This document shows, piece after piece, positions 44,517-52,574 of a DNA stretch of 64,000 bases (positions within the stretch are counted from its first letter, which is position 1; each line of letters opens with the position of its first letter). Made by a program: the position numbers and the translations under genes. The notes beneath the pieces are model-generated. The model was not told where the DNA came from. It saw only the letters and a list, made by a program, of their open reading frames with translations, and searched no databases. Source of the stretch: JAAZKA01 sp034926225 (GTDB taxonomy: Bacteria; Bacillota; Clostridia; Oscillospirales; QAMX01); contig JAYFRF010000003.1 of assembly GCA_034926225.1 (NCBI GenBank), positions 7,530 through 71,529 on the forward strand, written 5' to 3'.

Positions 44517-45590
44517 TTATGGAATCCGCTCGAACGGCACGGGGGACTCGCCTGTCCAGCGATAAAGGAAGACCCGGCTGTACTGCAAGCCGTCGCCTGT
44601 GCTCCCGTTGTGCGAGATATAGTAGTACCCGTCATCGAGCGCAAACAGGCCGGTGTCGCCATGCGGGAAGTCCCAGCCATAGACGCCGCTTGCTTCATCA
44701 TGCAGCCCATCGTGAAGCAGCGTCAGTGTTTCTCCCGTCACCTCCGGCGCGAATCCGTAGAGATGTGCAAGGACAGGTGCCTTGCTGCCGTCGATGATAA
44801 AAAACGGGTAGTTTGGATACTCTTTTTTCACACCCGGATAGACCGCCATAAACCAGTTGCCCGTATACGCGTCGTATTCGAGATTCTGCACGCCGTAGGT
44901 CGTATTGCCCGTGTGGACGAAATATTTATACGCAGGATGATCGGGGCCGTTATGATGCGGCGAGGCTTGTGACAGCGGGTGGAAATAGGCGTCCAAGTCC
45001 GCGGTATCATATGTGAGGATAACCTGATAATCGTTATCACGGCGGTTTATATCGCTGTATACACCGTAAGCCACGTTAAGGTACAGCTTCCCACCGCGCT
45101 CTCCAAAGCGCGGTCCGAACGCGGTACCGTCGATGCCGCTGCATCCGTGAATATGCGGCGTACCGTCTGAGGCGGCGCCGAGGTAGTCTTGCACGACCTC
45201 CGGCAGATACACGGCGGTCATGATACCGTCGCGCTCGGCGTCCATGCCGGGGCGGGTGATCTTTTTACCGTCAAAGCGGGCGATATAGAAGGCGCTCTCG
45301 AGCTTTGCGTCCGAGCCGAGTGCGTGCAGGATACCGCGTCCGATCTCATCCTGTTTATACTCTAAGGAGCCATAGACGCAGCCGTCCGTGTCGCAAAAGT
45401 CGAGGCAGCCGAGGTGTCCGACAATGCCGTCGACGGTACCGACTAGGTTACCACGAAGATCGGTCTTGACGAGAGTGGTTGTGAAAGAATAGTAAATGTA
45501 CTCGCGTTCGGTATCGATGGCGATACCCTGTACATGACCGGTTTTCCATGTGCCGGAGTAGATTTCGTGCGGCAGGTTTTCGGTGTTCAT
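44517..45590 (-). CDS. Propeller-like protein of unknown function
   Basis: A 357-residue protein with no signal peptide. The opening GHVQGIAIDTEREYIYYSFT and LVKTDLRGNLVGTVDG are blade-like strands with an Asp-rich turn, as in SMP-30/strictosidine-type propellers; further strands such as GVQNLEYDAYTGNWFMAVYP recur. I do not recognise a specific family. ATG at 45590 follows AAAGGAGG by 12 bases. Neighbours are carbohydrate-type genes, so a sugar or lactone substrate is possible but unsupported. Confidence 0.55.
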   Translation of the reverse strand: MNTENLPHEIYSGTWKTGHVQGIAIDTEREYIYYSFTTTLVKTDLRGNLVGTVDGIVGHLGCLDFCDTDGCVYGSLEYKQDEIGRGILHALGSDAKLESAFYIARFDGKKITRPGMDAERDGIMTAVYLPEVVQDYLGAASDGTPHIHGCSGIDGTAFGPRFGERGGKLYLNVAYGVYSDINRRDNDYQVILTYDTADLDAYFHPLSQASPHHNGPDHPAYKYFVHTGNTTYGVQNLEYDAYTGNWFMAVYPGVKKEYPNYPFFIIDGSKAPVLAHLYGFAPEVTGETLTLLHDGLHDEASGVYGWDFPHGDTGLFALDDGYYYISHNGSTGDGLQYSRVFLYRWTGESPVPFERIP

Positions 45591-45669
45591 GCGGGATTTT
45601 CGCCTCCTTTGCATCAAGTATACCAGAGAGAAACGCGTTATGCAAGCGTTTTGTTGGAGACTATTTTAC

Positions 45670-45698
45670 TTGACATCTCGGCTAAACCGTGTTATACT
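45670..45698 (+). promoter_or_regulatory. Promoter upstream of a short ORF and methyltransferase gene
   Basis: TTGACA (45670-45675) and TATACT (45693-45698), spacer 17. Confidence 0.85.
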
Positions 45699-45729
45699 AT
45701 GCAAAATTCTTCTAAGAGGGCAGCTGCAT

Positions 45730-45849
45730 ATGCGTATTTTCTTTTTTTATGCGAATCCGAATGCAAACTCCGGTGGTAACGGTCGCTTAGACCGTATGTC
45801 GCGGGGCTTTTTGTCGTCGTATTCGTTGGCGGGAGAAGAACATATATAG
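45730..45849 (+). CDS. Possible 39-residue leader peptide
   Basis: ATG at 45730 lies 25 bases after the likely transcription start and is preceded by AAGAGGG. The product begins MRIFFFYANPNANSGG and ends FLSSYSLAGEEHI. A short hairpin (ACGGTC/GACCGT) lies inside it and a strong terminator 28 bases after its stop. The layout, promoter, short ORF, terminator, methyltransferase gene, is that of a leader-peptide attenuator, but an independent small protein is equally possible. Confidence 0.4.
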   Translation: MRIFFFYANPNANSGGNGRLDRMSRGFLSSYSLAGEEHI

Positions 45850-45877
45850 CAGCCTCCCACCCCGAATAGAATAAACG

Positions 45878-45920
45878 AGCGGCACATGGCTTCGAAAAAA
45901 GAGCTATGTGCCGCTTTTTT
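45878..45920 (+). terminator. Strong terminator upstream of the methyltransferase gene
   Basis: AGCGGCACATGGCT and AGCTATGTGCCGCT pair (one mismatch) and TTTTTT follows. It ends 24 bases before the methyltransferase start, so read-through or antitermination is needed for that gene unless it has its own promoter. Confidence 0.88.
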
Positions 45921-45944
45921 ATAAAAATGAAAAGGAGCGTTCCC

Positions 45945-46757
45945 ATGAATGACATCGACATTGTTCGCGCATTCTACGACAGCATGACTGAAAGCGAGTG
46001 GAACCGTATCGCCGGGAAGCCGGAATTTCTGCTGACCTGCCGCTTCCTCGACCGCTACATCCGTCCCGGCGATCGTGTACTGGACATCGGCGGCGGGCCC
46101 GGACGCTATTCGCTCTATCTCGCGGCACGCGGCTGCGATGTGACGCTCTTTGACCTCGCGTCGGAGAATATCAAATTCGGGGAAGCAAAAGCGCGGGAAC
46201 TGGGGCTGCCGCTGCATACGATTTGCGGCGACGCGCGCAAGGTCGATACGCTCACGGAAGGGATGTATGACCATGTGCTGCTGATGGGGCCACTGTACCA
46301 TCTGTTGGAGGAAGCTGACCGGGTACGGGCTGTGGATGCGGCATGCGCAGTATTGAAAACCGGAGGGGTGCTGTTTGCGTCGTTCATCAACATGTATGCG
46401 GGTATGATCTACGAGATGTGCCATGCGCCGGAGCTTGCGATGCCGGAGCGTCAGGATGAGCCTGAAAAGAACTTCAAGCGCTGCTTGCTTGAGGGAGACA
46501 GCTATGCGGGTGACGCGTTTACGAGGGCGTTCTTCATTGACCAAAACGCGGTTTTACCATTCATGTCGCGCTTTCCGCTCGAGAAACTCCATCTGTTCGG
46601 GCAGGAGGGTGTGTGTTCACCGCGTGCGGGTGAGCTTTTCACGCAGCCGGAAGAGATCTACACCGCGTGGATCGATTTTTCCGAAAAGGTCTGTGAGCGT
46701 GAGGAACTGTTAAGCTGGGCGGAACATTTGATGTACGTCGGACGGAAGACCATATAA
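45945..46757 (+). CDS. Class I SAM-dependent methyltransferase
   Basis: 270 residues. The Rossmann core shows VLDIGGGPGRYSLYLAARG (motif I) near residue 45, VTLFDLA (motif II), ICGDARKVD and YDHVLLMGPLYHLLEEADR (motif IV and post-motif). This UbiE-like group methylates small molecules or other targets; none can be named. AAAGGAGCG precedes the ATG. It follows a terminator that may control it. Confidence 0.85.
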   Translation: MNDIDIVRAFYDSMTESEWNRIAGKPEFLLTCRFLDRYIRPGDRVLDIGGGPGRYSLYLAARGCDVTLFDLASENIKFGEAKARELGLPLHTICGDARKVDTLTEGMYDHVLLMGPLYHLLEEADRVRAVDAACAVLKTGGVLFASFINMYAGMIYEMCHAPELAMPERQDEPEKNFKRCLLEGDSYAGDAFTRAFFIDQNAVLPFMSRFPLEKLHLFGQEGVCSPRAGELFTQPEEIYTAWIDFSEKVCEREELLSWAEHLMYVGRKTI

Positions 46758-46864
46758 GAACATCATATATGCGTTCCGAAGATGCTGGCGCCGTGCCCGT
46801 ATCCCCGCGGTCTCTCATGACGCTAAAGATACGAATCTTATAATGTATAAGGGGCGAATACATC

Positions 46865-47626
46865 TTGATTACCCTGACCGACGTATGTGCGGGCTATCCA
46901 GGAAAGGAAATCCTGCATCATATCACCGCCTTTTTTCCTCCCGCGCGTCTGTCCGTTATTGTTGGCCCGAACGGCTGCGGTAAAACGACGCTGCTGCGGA
47001 CGATCAGCACCGGGCTGCCGCTCATGCATGGCTCAATCACCGTCGCCGACCGTCCGTTGTCCGATTACGATCCCGCCGCCCTTGCCCGCACCGTTGCCGT
47101 ATTGCCGCAGTCACGCGAGGCGCCTGACGCCATCGTATCCCGTCTCGTTCTTTATGGGCGCTTTCCGCGTCTTCGCTATCCGCGTCACTACCGGCGGGAG
47201 GATTACGACATCGCCGCCGCCGCGATGGAGCGGGCGGGGGTAACCGCGCTCGGAGATCGTCCGCTGCGTTCGCTCTCCGGAGGGGAACGGCAGCGGGTGT
47301 ATCTCGCGATGGTACTCGCGCAGGATACGCCTGTCATTCTGCTCGACGAGCCGACGACCTTCCTCGACATCCGCGCGCAGCTTGACCTACTTGCGTTGTT
47401 GGGTACACTGAGGGACGAAGGCAAGACGATCATCGCCGTGCTGCATGATCTCGAAAGCGCGCTGCGTACGGCGGATGCTGTGCTCGTGATGCGGGATGGC
47501 TGCGCCGCGGCATTCGATACGCCGGAGAAGCTTGCCCAAACACATACGTTCGACGACATTTTTCATGTCCGTACCGCCTTGTATACCGCTGACGACGGCG
47601 ATAAACGGTATTTTTTCCGCAACTGA
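46865..47626 (+). CDS. FecE/BtuD-type ABC transporter ATP-binding protein
   Basis: 253 residues with all ABC ATPase motifs: Walker A GPNGCGKTT near residue 37, Q-loop LPQSRE, signature LSGGERQR near 138, Walker B VILLDEPTTFLD, and H-loop LHDLE. The sequence type (DYDPAALARTVAVLPQ) is that of iron chelate and cobalamin importers, so it is the natural partner of the permease and binding protein at 39.3-41.2 kb, though separated by about 5.7 kb and on the other strand. Start is TTG at 46865 with AAGGGGCGA; TATAAT at 46839-46844 may be its -10 box. Confidence 0.9.
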   Translation: MITLTDVCAGYPGKEILHHITAFFPPARLSVIVGPNGCGKTTLLRTISTGLPLMHGSITVADRPLSDYDPAALARTVAVLPQSREAPDAIVSRLVLYGRFPRLRYPRHYRREDYDIAAAAMERAGVTALGDRPLRSLSGGERQRVYLAMVLAQDTPVILLDEPTTFLDIRAQLDLLALLGTLRDEGKTIIAVLHDLESALRTADAVLVMRDGCAAAFDTPEKLAQTHTFDDIFHVRTALYTADDGDKRYFFRN

Positions 47627-47760
47627 CACTTACAATTCAACTAGAAATATTTTTCCTGTAGCAATACTTAACGAAACAAGGGCTTGTTACGAAATCGGTT
47701 GCCTTTTATGAAATATTTTGATATACTGGTATCATTCCGATGAGACAAAGGAGACAACCG

Positions 47761-48420
47761 ATGAATCTGGATGAAATCCAACGAATTGCCCACGCGTCCT
47801 TGGCGGAGCGTTCGAGCCATCCGTGGAAGGAACGCGGCAATAAATATTATCACGGTCTGCGCACGGCAAAGCTGACGATTACCCTGCGCCGCACACTGTT
47901 TCCCGACGACATGTCCCACGACGATATCCTCACCGTTGCCGCATGGTTCCACGACGTGTGCAATGGGGAGGAAGATCACGGACGCAAGGGTGCGGAGGAG
48001 ACGCGGCAAAGGTTATGCGGACTATGTACGCCGAAGGAGCTTGATGAGATCTGCGCGATCGTCCTGCATCACGACGACCGCTTCGAGGAGGCCGCGTATC
48101 TGCCCATATGGACAAAGCTATTGCAGGACGCGGACTACCTCGACCACTTTGGTACCTACGATATTTGGATGTACTTCCTTTATGCCGGCATGCATGACGG
48201 GACGATCGGCGACACGCTTACTTATATGCGTGACGAACGTACACGGGAGCGGGAGTACCATCGTTCGGGGATGAATTTTGAATTGTCAAAGCGGATTTAT
48301 GATGAAAAAATAGACTTTTTCATGCGGTTTTGCGATCGGTTTGCCGTTGAAATAGACGGAGAGATCTGGAACTGGGATAATTTGAATGAATCATCCAAAC
48401 GGTCTGCCGAATCGCAATGA
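47761..48420 (+). CDS. HD-domain phosphohydrolase-like protein
   Basis: 219 residues with HD-superfamily metal ligands: YYHGLRTA near residue 31, AAWFHDVCNG near 62 (the HD pair), IVLHHDDR near 95 and LLQDADYLDHFG near 113. HD proteins hydrolyse nucleotides or phosphodiesters; the substrate is unknown. ATG at 47761 has AAAGGAG upstream, better than an in-frame start 7 codons earlier. Confidence 0.85.
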   Translation: MNLDEIQRIAHASLAERSSHPWKERGNKYYHGLRTAKLTITLRRTLFPDDMSHDDILTVAAWFHDVCNGEEDHGRKGAEETRQRLCGLCTPKELDEICAIVLHHDDRFEEAAYLPIWTKLLQDADYLDHFGTYDIWMYFLYAGMHDGTIGDTLTYMRDERTREREYHRSGMNFELSKRIYDEKIDFFMRFCDRFAVEIDGEIWNWDNLNESSKRSAESQ

Positions 48421-48452
48421 AACTGATCATCCGTCCTATATCAATAAAAATA

Positions 48453-48504
48453 AAAGCAAGAGTGCCGAGTGTTTTCTCATCAACACACATGGCGCTCTTG
48501 CTTT
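48453..48504. terminator. Bidirectional terminator
   Basis: AAAGCAAGAGTGCC and GGCGCTCTTGCTTT pair, with an inner TGT/ACA stem, between the HD gene and the convergent DUF378 gene. Confidence 0.75.
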
Positions 48505-48592
48505 ATTAAGAGGTGGCAGAATTCATAAAGAAAACTGCCGCCCCCTTGACGGGATTGTGAAAAACGAGTATACTATACTTGATTATAACGAA

Positions 48593-48820
48593 TTATGCGT
48601 GACTTGTGTTGGGAGAATGCTCATCCTGGGGACGTTCACGGAACAGCAGGGAGATGCACCAGAGTCCCGCGATACCGACAATAGTGTAAATGATTCGGCT
48701 GACGACGGCGAGCTGACCGCCAAAGATAGCGGCGACGATGTCGAAGCCGAAGATGCCGATGCTGCCCCAGTTGAGTGCGCCGATGACAATAAGAATCAAC
48801 GCGATACGATCGATAACCAT
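48593..48820 (-). CDS. DUF378 small membrane protein
   Basis: 75 residues with two TM helices. The N-terminus IDRIALILIVIGALNWGSIG is the family signature and the second helix holds YTIVGIAGLWCISLLF. Function is unknown across bacteria; many are stress-induced. The start is ATG 48820 with AAGGAGG, although the frame runs far upstream across the tandem repeat. The gene upstream (48931) is probably in the same transcript, with the repeat between them. Confidence 0.9.
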   Translation of the reverse strand: MVIDRIALILIVIGALNWGSIGIFGFDIVAAIFGGQLAVVSRIIYTIVGIAGLWCISLLFRERPQDEHSPNTSHA

Positions 48821-48853
48821 ATAAAAGACCTCCTTTATATCAGAGAATGGTGT

Positions 48854-48925
48854 GGTCACTTTTGTGACCACGGTCACCTTTGTGACCACGGTTACCGCTG
48901 TGACTACGGTCACCGCCGGTGACCG
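48854..48925. repeat. Four tandem 18-bp units, each an inverted repeat
   Basis: Units start at 48854, 48872, 48890 and 48908. The consensus is GGTCACCTTTGTGACCAC, itself an inverted repeat of GGTCAC and GTGACC around a 4-base centre; the third unit is the most diverged. The array lies between the ATG of DUF378 and the stop of the preceding minus-strand gene. Confidence 0.9.
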
Positions 48926-48930
48926 TGGGC

Positions 48931-49317
48931 TTAAAAGCTGGTGATTGCGCGGCCATGCAAATTGACGAGCAGCTTTTCCGCTTCCGCCGCATCTGCCGGA
49001 TTGACGTCCAGCTCGAGCCGCGCTTCTCTGGACGCCTCGTTTTGCGCCTGCTCCGCTGTGACGCTCGTCCACGGCAGCGGAAAAGGAACGCCGAAGGGAA
49101 ACGCCCCGCCGTATTGGGCAAAGGCCGTGCCGTTTGTGACGGCAAGATTTTCGTAGCCGGGCGCGATGATGGCCGGCTGATGAGTATACGGTGCAACGAC
49201 ATCCTGCGTGCCCTCGAGCGATATGACGCGGCGTTCCTGCAGCGGAATCTGCTGCGCAATCGCGGAAGCCGCATTTTCGGCTAAGTCCGTTGTTTCAAAA
49301 ATCGCGGTGATACGCAT
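48931..49317 (-). CDS. Small soluble protein, general-stress-like, function unknown
   Basis: 128 residues. RITAIFETTDLAENAASAIA resembles the strand-helix start of ferredoxin-like stress proteins (for example the YflT/general stress 17M type). The middle is Pro/Phe/Gly-rich (FAQYGGAFPFGVPFPLPW). The C-terminal part LELDVNPADAAEAEKLLVNL repeats the strand-helix pattern. GGGAGG precedes the ATG at 49317. Its pairing with a DUF378 gene suggests a stress operon. Not firmly assigned. Confidence 0.6.
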   Translation of the reverse strand: MRITAIFETTDLAENAASAIAQQIPLQERRVISLEGTQDVVAPYTHQPAIIAPGYENLAVTNGTAFAQYGGAFPFGVPFPLPWTSVTAEQAQNEASREARLELDVNPADAAEAEKLLVNLHGRAITSF

Positions 49318-49415
49318 TGGAAAATTCCTCCCGCTCAAATCTGTTTTGCTGATCACCGATAGTATGCGCCGTTTCGGGATAAAATACGTATCAGAAGCAC
49401 GAGGAAAATGTTAAA

Positions 49416-49610
49416 ATGGAGATTCGTTTAAACGATATTCTGGAAATGAAGAAACTTCATCCCTGCGGAGGAAAAACATGGAAAGTGCTGCGCGTCGGGA
49501 TGGATATCCGGCTGCGGTGCGAAACCTGTGGGCATGAAGTGATGGTGCCGCGCGTAAAGATGGAAAAGAATATCCGCAGAGTTATCCGGGAGAATGAGGA
49601 GAAACCATAA
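49416..49610 (+). CDS. DUF951 protein, small zinc-ribbon-like
   Basis: 64 residues with the complete DUF951 pattern: a diverged start, MKKLHPCGGKTW, then RCETCGHEVMVPR. The HPCG and CxxC probably bind one zinc. Conserved across Bacillota, often near chromosome-partitioning or cell-cycle genes; role unknown. It lies 18 bases before the glycosidase-amidase gene. Confidence 0.92.
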   Translation: MEIRLNDILEMKKLHPCGGKTWKVLRVGMDIRLRCETCGHEVMVPRVKMEKNIRRVIRENEEKP

Positions 49611-49628
49611 TATGTTTTGGAGAAGCTT

Positions 49629-52550
49629 ATGAAGCTTTTACGCATCCTGTGTGCGCTATTGATCTTACTGGTTATACTGCCCGAAGGGTCGTATGCCGCC
49701 GAGGAAGAATCACGTCCGATCTGTGATACGCTTTCGCTGCGAGGCGTATGGGTAGCGTCGGTGGTGAATTTGGATTATCCGAGTGTGCCGACGACGGACG
49801 CGGAGGCGCTGCGCCGGGAGTGTGCCCGGATCCTCGACGATATAAAGGCCGAGGGGTTTAACGCGGTCTTTTTACAGGTGCGCCCCTCGGCGGACGCGCT
49901 GTATGAGTCGGAGCGTTTCCCTTGGTCCGCCTATCTGACGGGAGAGGCGGGGCTTGCGCCGAAGGATGGCTTTGACCCGCTCGCATACTGGATCGACGAA
50001 GCACATGCGCGCGGGCTGCAGCTTCACGCGTGGATTAACCCCTATCGCGTAACGGTGGGCGGGACGCTGTCCTCGCCGAAGACGCTTGACAGCCTGCCTG
50101 AAGACCATCCCGCCCGGCTGCATCCTGAGTGGGTCGTCGCCTACGAGGGAAACCTCTACTTCGATCCGGGATTGCCCGAGGTACGTTCGTTTGTCATCGA
50201 CGGCGTGGCGGAAATCGTGGAGAAGTACGACGTGGACGGTATCCATCTGGACGATTACTTCTATCCAGGGCAGGATTTTAACGACGCAGGCACCTATGCT
50301 ATCTACGCGCCGGTCGATCAGACGCTCGACGATTGGCGGCGGGAGAATGTGACCAAGCTGATAGAGGGTCTCGATGAAGCGATTCATGCGATCAACGCCG
50401 ATGTCGCATTCGGCGTCAGTCCTGCGGGAATTTGGGCGAACAGCACGACGATGGACGAAGGCTCACAGACTTCCGGCGGCGAATCGTACAGGGAGCAGTA
50501 TGCAGATACCTATGTGTGGGTCAAGCGGGAGCTGATCGACTATATCGCGCCGCAGATATACTGGGAGATCGGCCACGCAAGCGCGGACTATGCGGAGCTT
50601 GTTCGCTGGTGGAACGATGTTGTCGATGGTACGAGTGTGAAGCTGTATATCGGCCATGCGGCCTATCGCGTCGGCGCGGAGGGACAGTCGGCGGCATGGG
50701 CGGATTTTTCAGAGCTTTCACGGCAGGTGCTGTATAATTTCGGATTCGAAAATGTGTCCGGTTCGATCTTCTTCCGCTATGCGCAGGCGGCGAAGTACTG
50801 GGATGAATTTGCGGGGCTGTTTGAATCCTTACGGGCATATACGACGACGGGATATACCGCCGGCGTCTATACGCTTGCCATCGCACGTCCGGCGGAAACG
50901 ATTACGACGTCGCTTTCTTCTTATTATATAGGCGGATCGTCCGATTCCGGGCTGCCGCTGGAGCTTGACGGAGTACCGATTTTTGAGCGTTCGGCGGATG
51001 GGTTCTGGGGCAAGCTCGTTATGCTGTCCCCGGGCGTGAATACATTTACGCTGACCCAGGGAGAGAGAAGCACCTTCTGTACGATCATACGTGTGGCGAG
51101 TACGGAAAGCGTGACGGTGAGCGATACGCCTGAACTGACAACCGCGTATCCGGCCGAGGATACGTATTATCCGGCGGGTGGTACGGTGACACTTTCCTGC
51201 GTCGCGCCGGTGAATGCGGATGTCCGGGCGGAGTTCATGGGCAGCGTATGGCGGCTGCATCCGAGAACCCGTACGCGGGAGCGTGCGCCCGGCGGACAGT
51301 ACGTACTGACGACGTATACCTGCACGGTGGCGCTGCCGGAAACGATGGATATGGATCCGGGGCAGCCGGTATACACGATGCGCTACGGCAGCCTGGTTCA
51401 CCTTGCCACGGCGGAGGGATCGGTCTGTGTGGTCGATTTCGAAGACACCGACCGGATGCTTTCCGCGACGATCACCGCCGATGTAGCCTATGCATACCCG
51501 GGCGCGACGGTGTCCGGCGGCCCGGTATCCGAGCTGTACGGAGGGATGAGCGATACGGTAACGGCGCTTTCGAGCAGTTTTGCAAGGCTTGCGTGCGGCG
51601 TATGGGTACAGACCTCGAATGTGGCACTGGAACGGCGCGGGATCACGGCGGCGACGATGGCGGCAGAGGCCACCTTCGCGGTGTCGGAGGACGGCGTGAA
51701 TACGCTGACGCTGACCGGGATCGGTGCGGCTTCGGCGGAGTATGACGATGAGACACGCGTGATCACGCTGCGGGTGTCCGCGAAGAATCCGGACTTCCAG
51801 GATCCTGCCGAGTACCTGCCGGAGGACACGCTCTTTTCGAATGTGACGATGGAGGAAGGGGAGAGCGGCAGCAGAATCTTTTGTCTGACGCTGCGCCCCG
51901 AGGTCAAGCTGGGTGGGTATTATGTCACCTACAATACCGGGACGGCAGTGCTGTATGTGAAGCCGCGTTTTGAGGCGGGGGATGGGCCGCAGCCTTTGAC
52001 AGGCGCGACGATCCTGCTTGACGCGGGACATGGCGGTGAGGAAACAGGAGCGCTCGGGCTGTTAGGAAACGTCGTGCCGGAGAAAGACGTTAATCTCGAG
52101 GTGACGCTGATGCTGAAAAGTCAGCTGGAAGCGTTGGGCGCAACGGTCGAGCTGACGCGCAGCGGGGATGAACTAATGAAGCTTGAGGAGCGGGTATCAC
52201 GCTCCCGGGAGGTAAGACCGGATTTATTCTTATCGATACACGCGAATTCGATGAATGACAACGTCGATATTTCCCAGGTCTCGGGCTTCTGTTTGTTTTA
52301 TACCTACCCGGTTTCCGCGGACGCGGCGAAGACGATCTTTGAGACGGCGACGGCAAACCTCAGCAGACCGAATAAAGGGATGCAGAAGGCGAGCTACTAT
52401 GTCTGCCGGGGCGGATGGACGCCGTCGATACTGTTTGAAATGGGATTTATCCCGAATCCTTCGGATTTTGAGTGGCTGATTAGTCAAAATGCACGCGAAA
52501 AGCTTGCCGCGACATTGGCGCAGGGCGTGCTTGCGTATTTCCAGAGCTGA
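49629..52550 (+). CDS. Secreted fusion: GH10-like (GHL10/DUF187) glycosidase domain plus N-acetylmuramoyl-L-alanine amidase
   Basis: 973 residues. A signal peptide (about 1-27) is followed by a GHL10-type TIM barrel (about 35-400) starting LRGVWVASVVNLDYPS, with HAWINPYRV, VDGIHLDDYFYPG and IAPQIYWEIGH. A central beta-rich region (about 400-780) with probable Ig-like or bacterial surface domains comes next. The C-terminal Amidase_3 domain (about 793-973) shows zinc His in ILLDAGHGG, Glu in EKDVNLEV, His in FLSIHAN, and catalytic Glu in LFEMGFI. It should cut peptidoglycan: the amidase separates stem peptides from glycan, the barrel probably acts on sugar. GGAG precedes ATG 49629. Both domains in one chain are worth noting. 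Confidence 0.88.
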   Translation: MKLLRILCALLILLVILPEGSYAAEEESRPICDTLSLRGVWVASVVNLDYPSVPTTDAEALRRECARILDDIKAEGFNAVFLQVRPSADALYESERFPWSAYLTGEAGLAPKDGFDPLAYWIDEAHARGLQLHAWINPYRVTVGGTLSSPKTLDSLPEDHPARLHPEWVVAYEGNLYFDPGLPEVRSFVIDGVAEIVEKYDVDGIHLDDYFYPGQDFNDAGTYAIYAPVDQTLDDWRRENVTKLIEGLDEAIHAINADVAFGVSPAGIWANSTTMDEGSQTSGGESYREQYADTYVWVKRELIDYIAPQIYWEIGHASADYAELVRWWNDVVDGTSVKLYIGHAAYRVGAEGQSAAWADFSELSRQVLYNFGFENVSGSIFFRYAQAAKYWDEFAGLFESLRAYTTTGYTAGVYTLAIARPAETITTSLSSYYIGGSSDSGLPLELDGVPIFERSADGFWGKLVMLSPGVNTFTLTQGERSTFCTIIRVASTESVTVSDTPELTTAYPAEDTYYPAGGTVTLSCVAPVNADVRAEFMGSVWRLHPRTRTRERAPGGQYVLTTYTCTVALPETMDMDPGQPVYTMRYGSLVHLATAEGSVCVVDFEDTDRMLSATITADVAYAYPGATVSGGPVSELYGGMSDTVTALSSSFARLACGVWVQTSNVALERRGITAATMAAEATFAVSEDGVNTLTLTGIGAASAEYDDETRVITLRVSAKNPDFQDPAEYLPEDTLFSNVTMEEGESGSRIFCLTLRPEVKLGGYYVTYNTGTAVLYVKPRFEAGDGPQPLTGATILLDAGHGGEETGALGLLGNVVPEKDVNLEVTLMLKSQLEALGATVELTRSGDELMKLEERVSRSREVRPDLFLSIHANSMNDNVDISQVSGFCLFYTYPVSADAAKTIFETATANLSRPNKGMQKASYYVCRGGWTPSILFEMGFIPNPSDFEWLISQNAREKLAATLAQGVLAYFQS

Positions 52551-52574
52551 GAATATAATAAGGGGGAGCTGTTC

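Noticed and set aside
48854..48925. CRISPR array
   Set aside because: Units are contiguous without spacers, only 18 bp long, and no cas genes are present.
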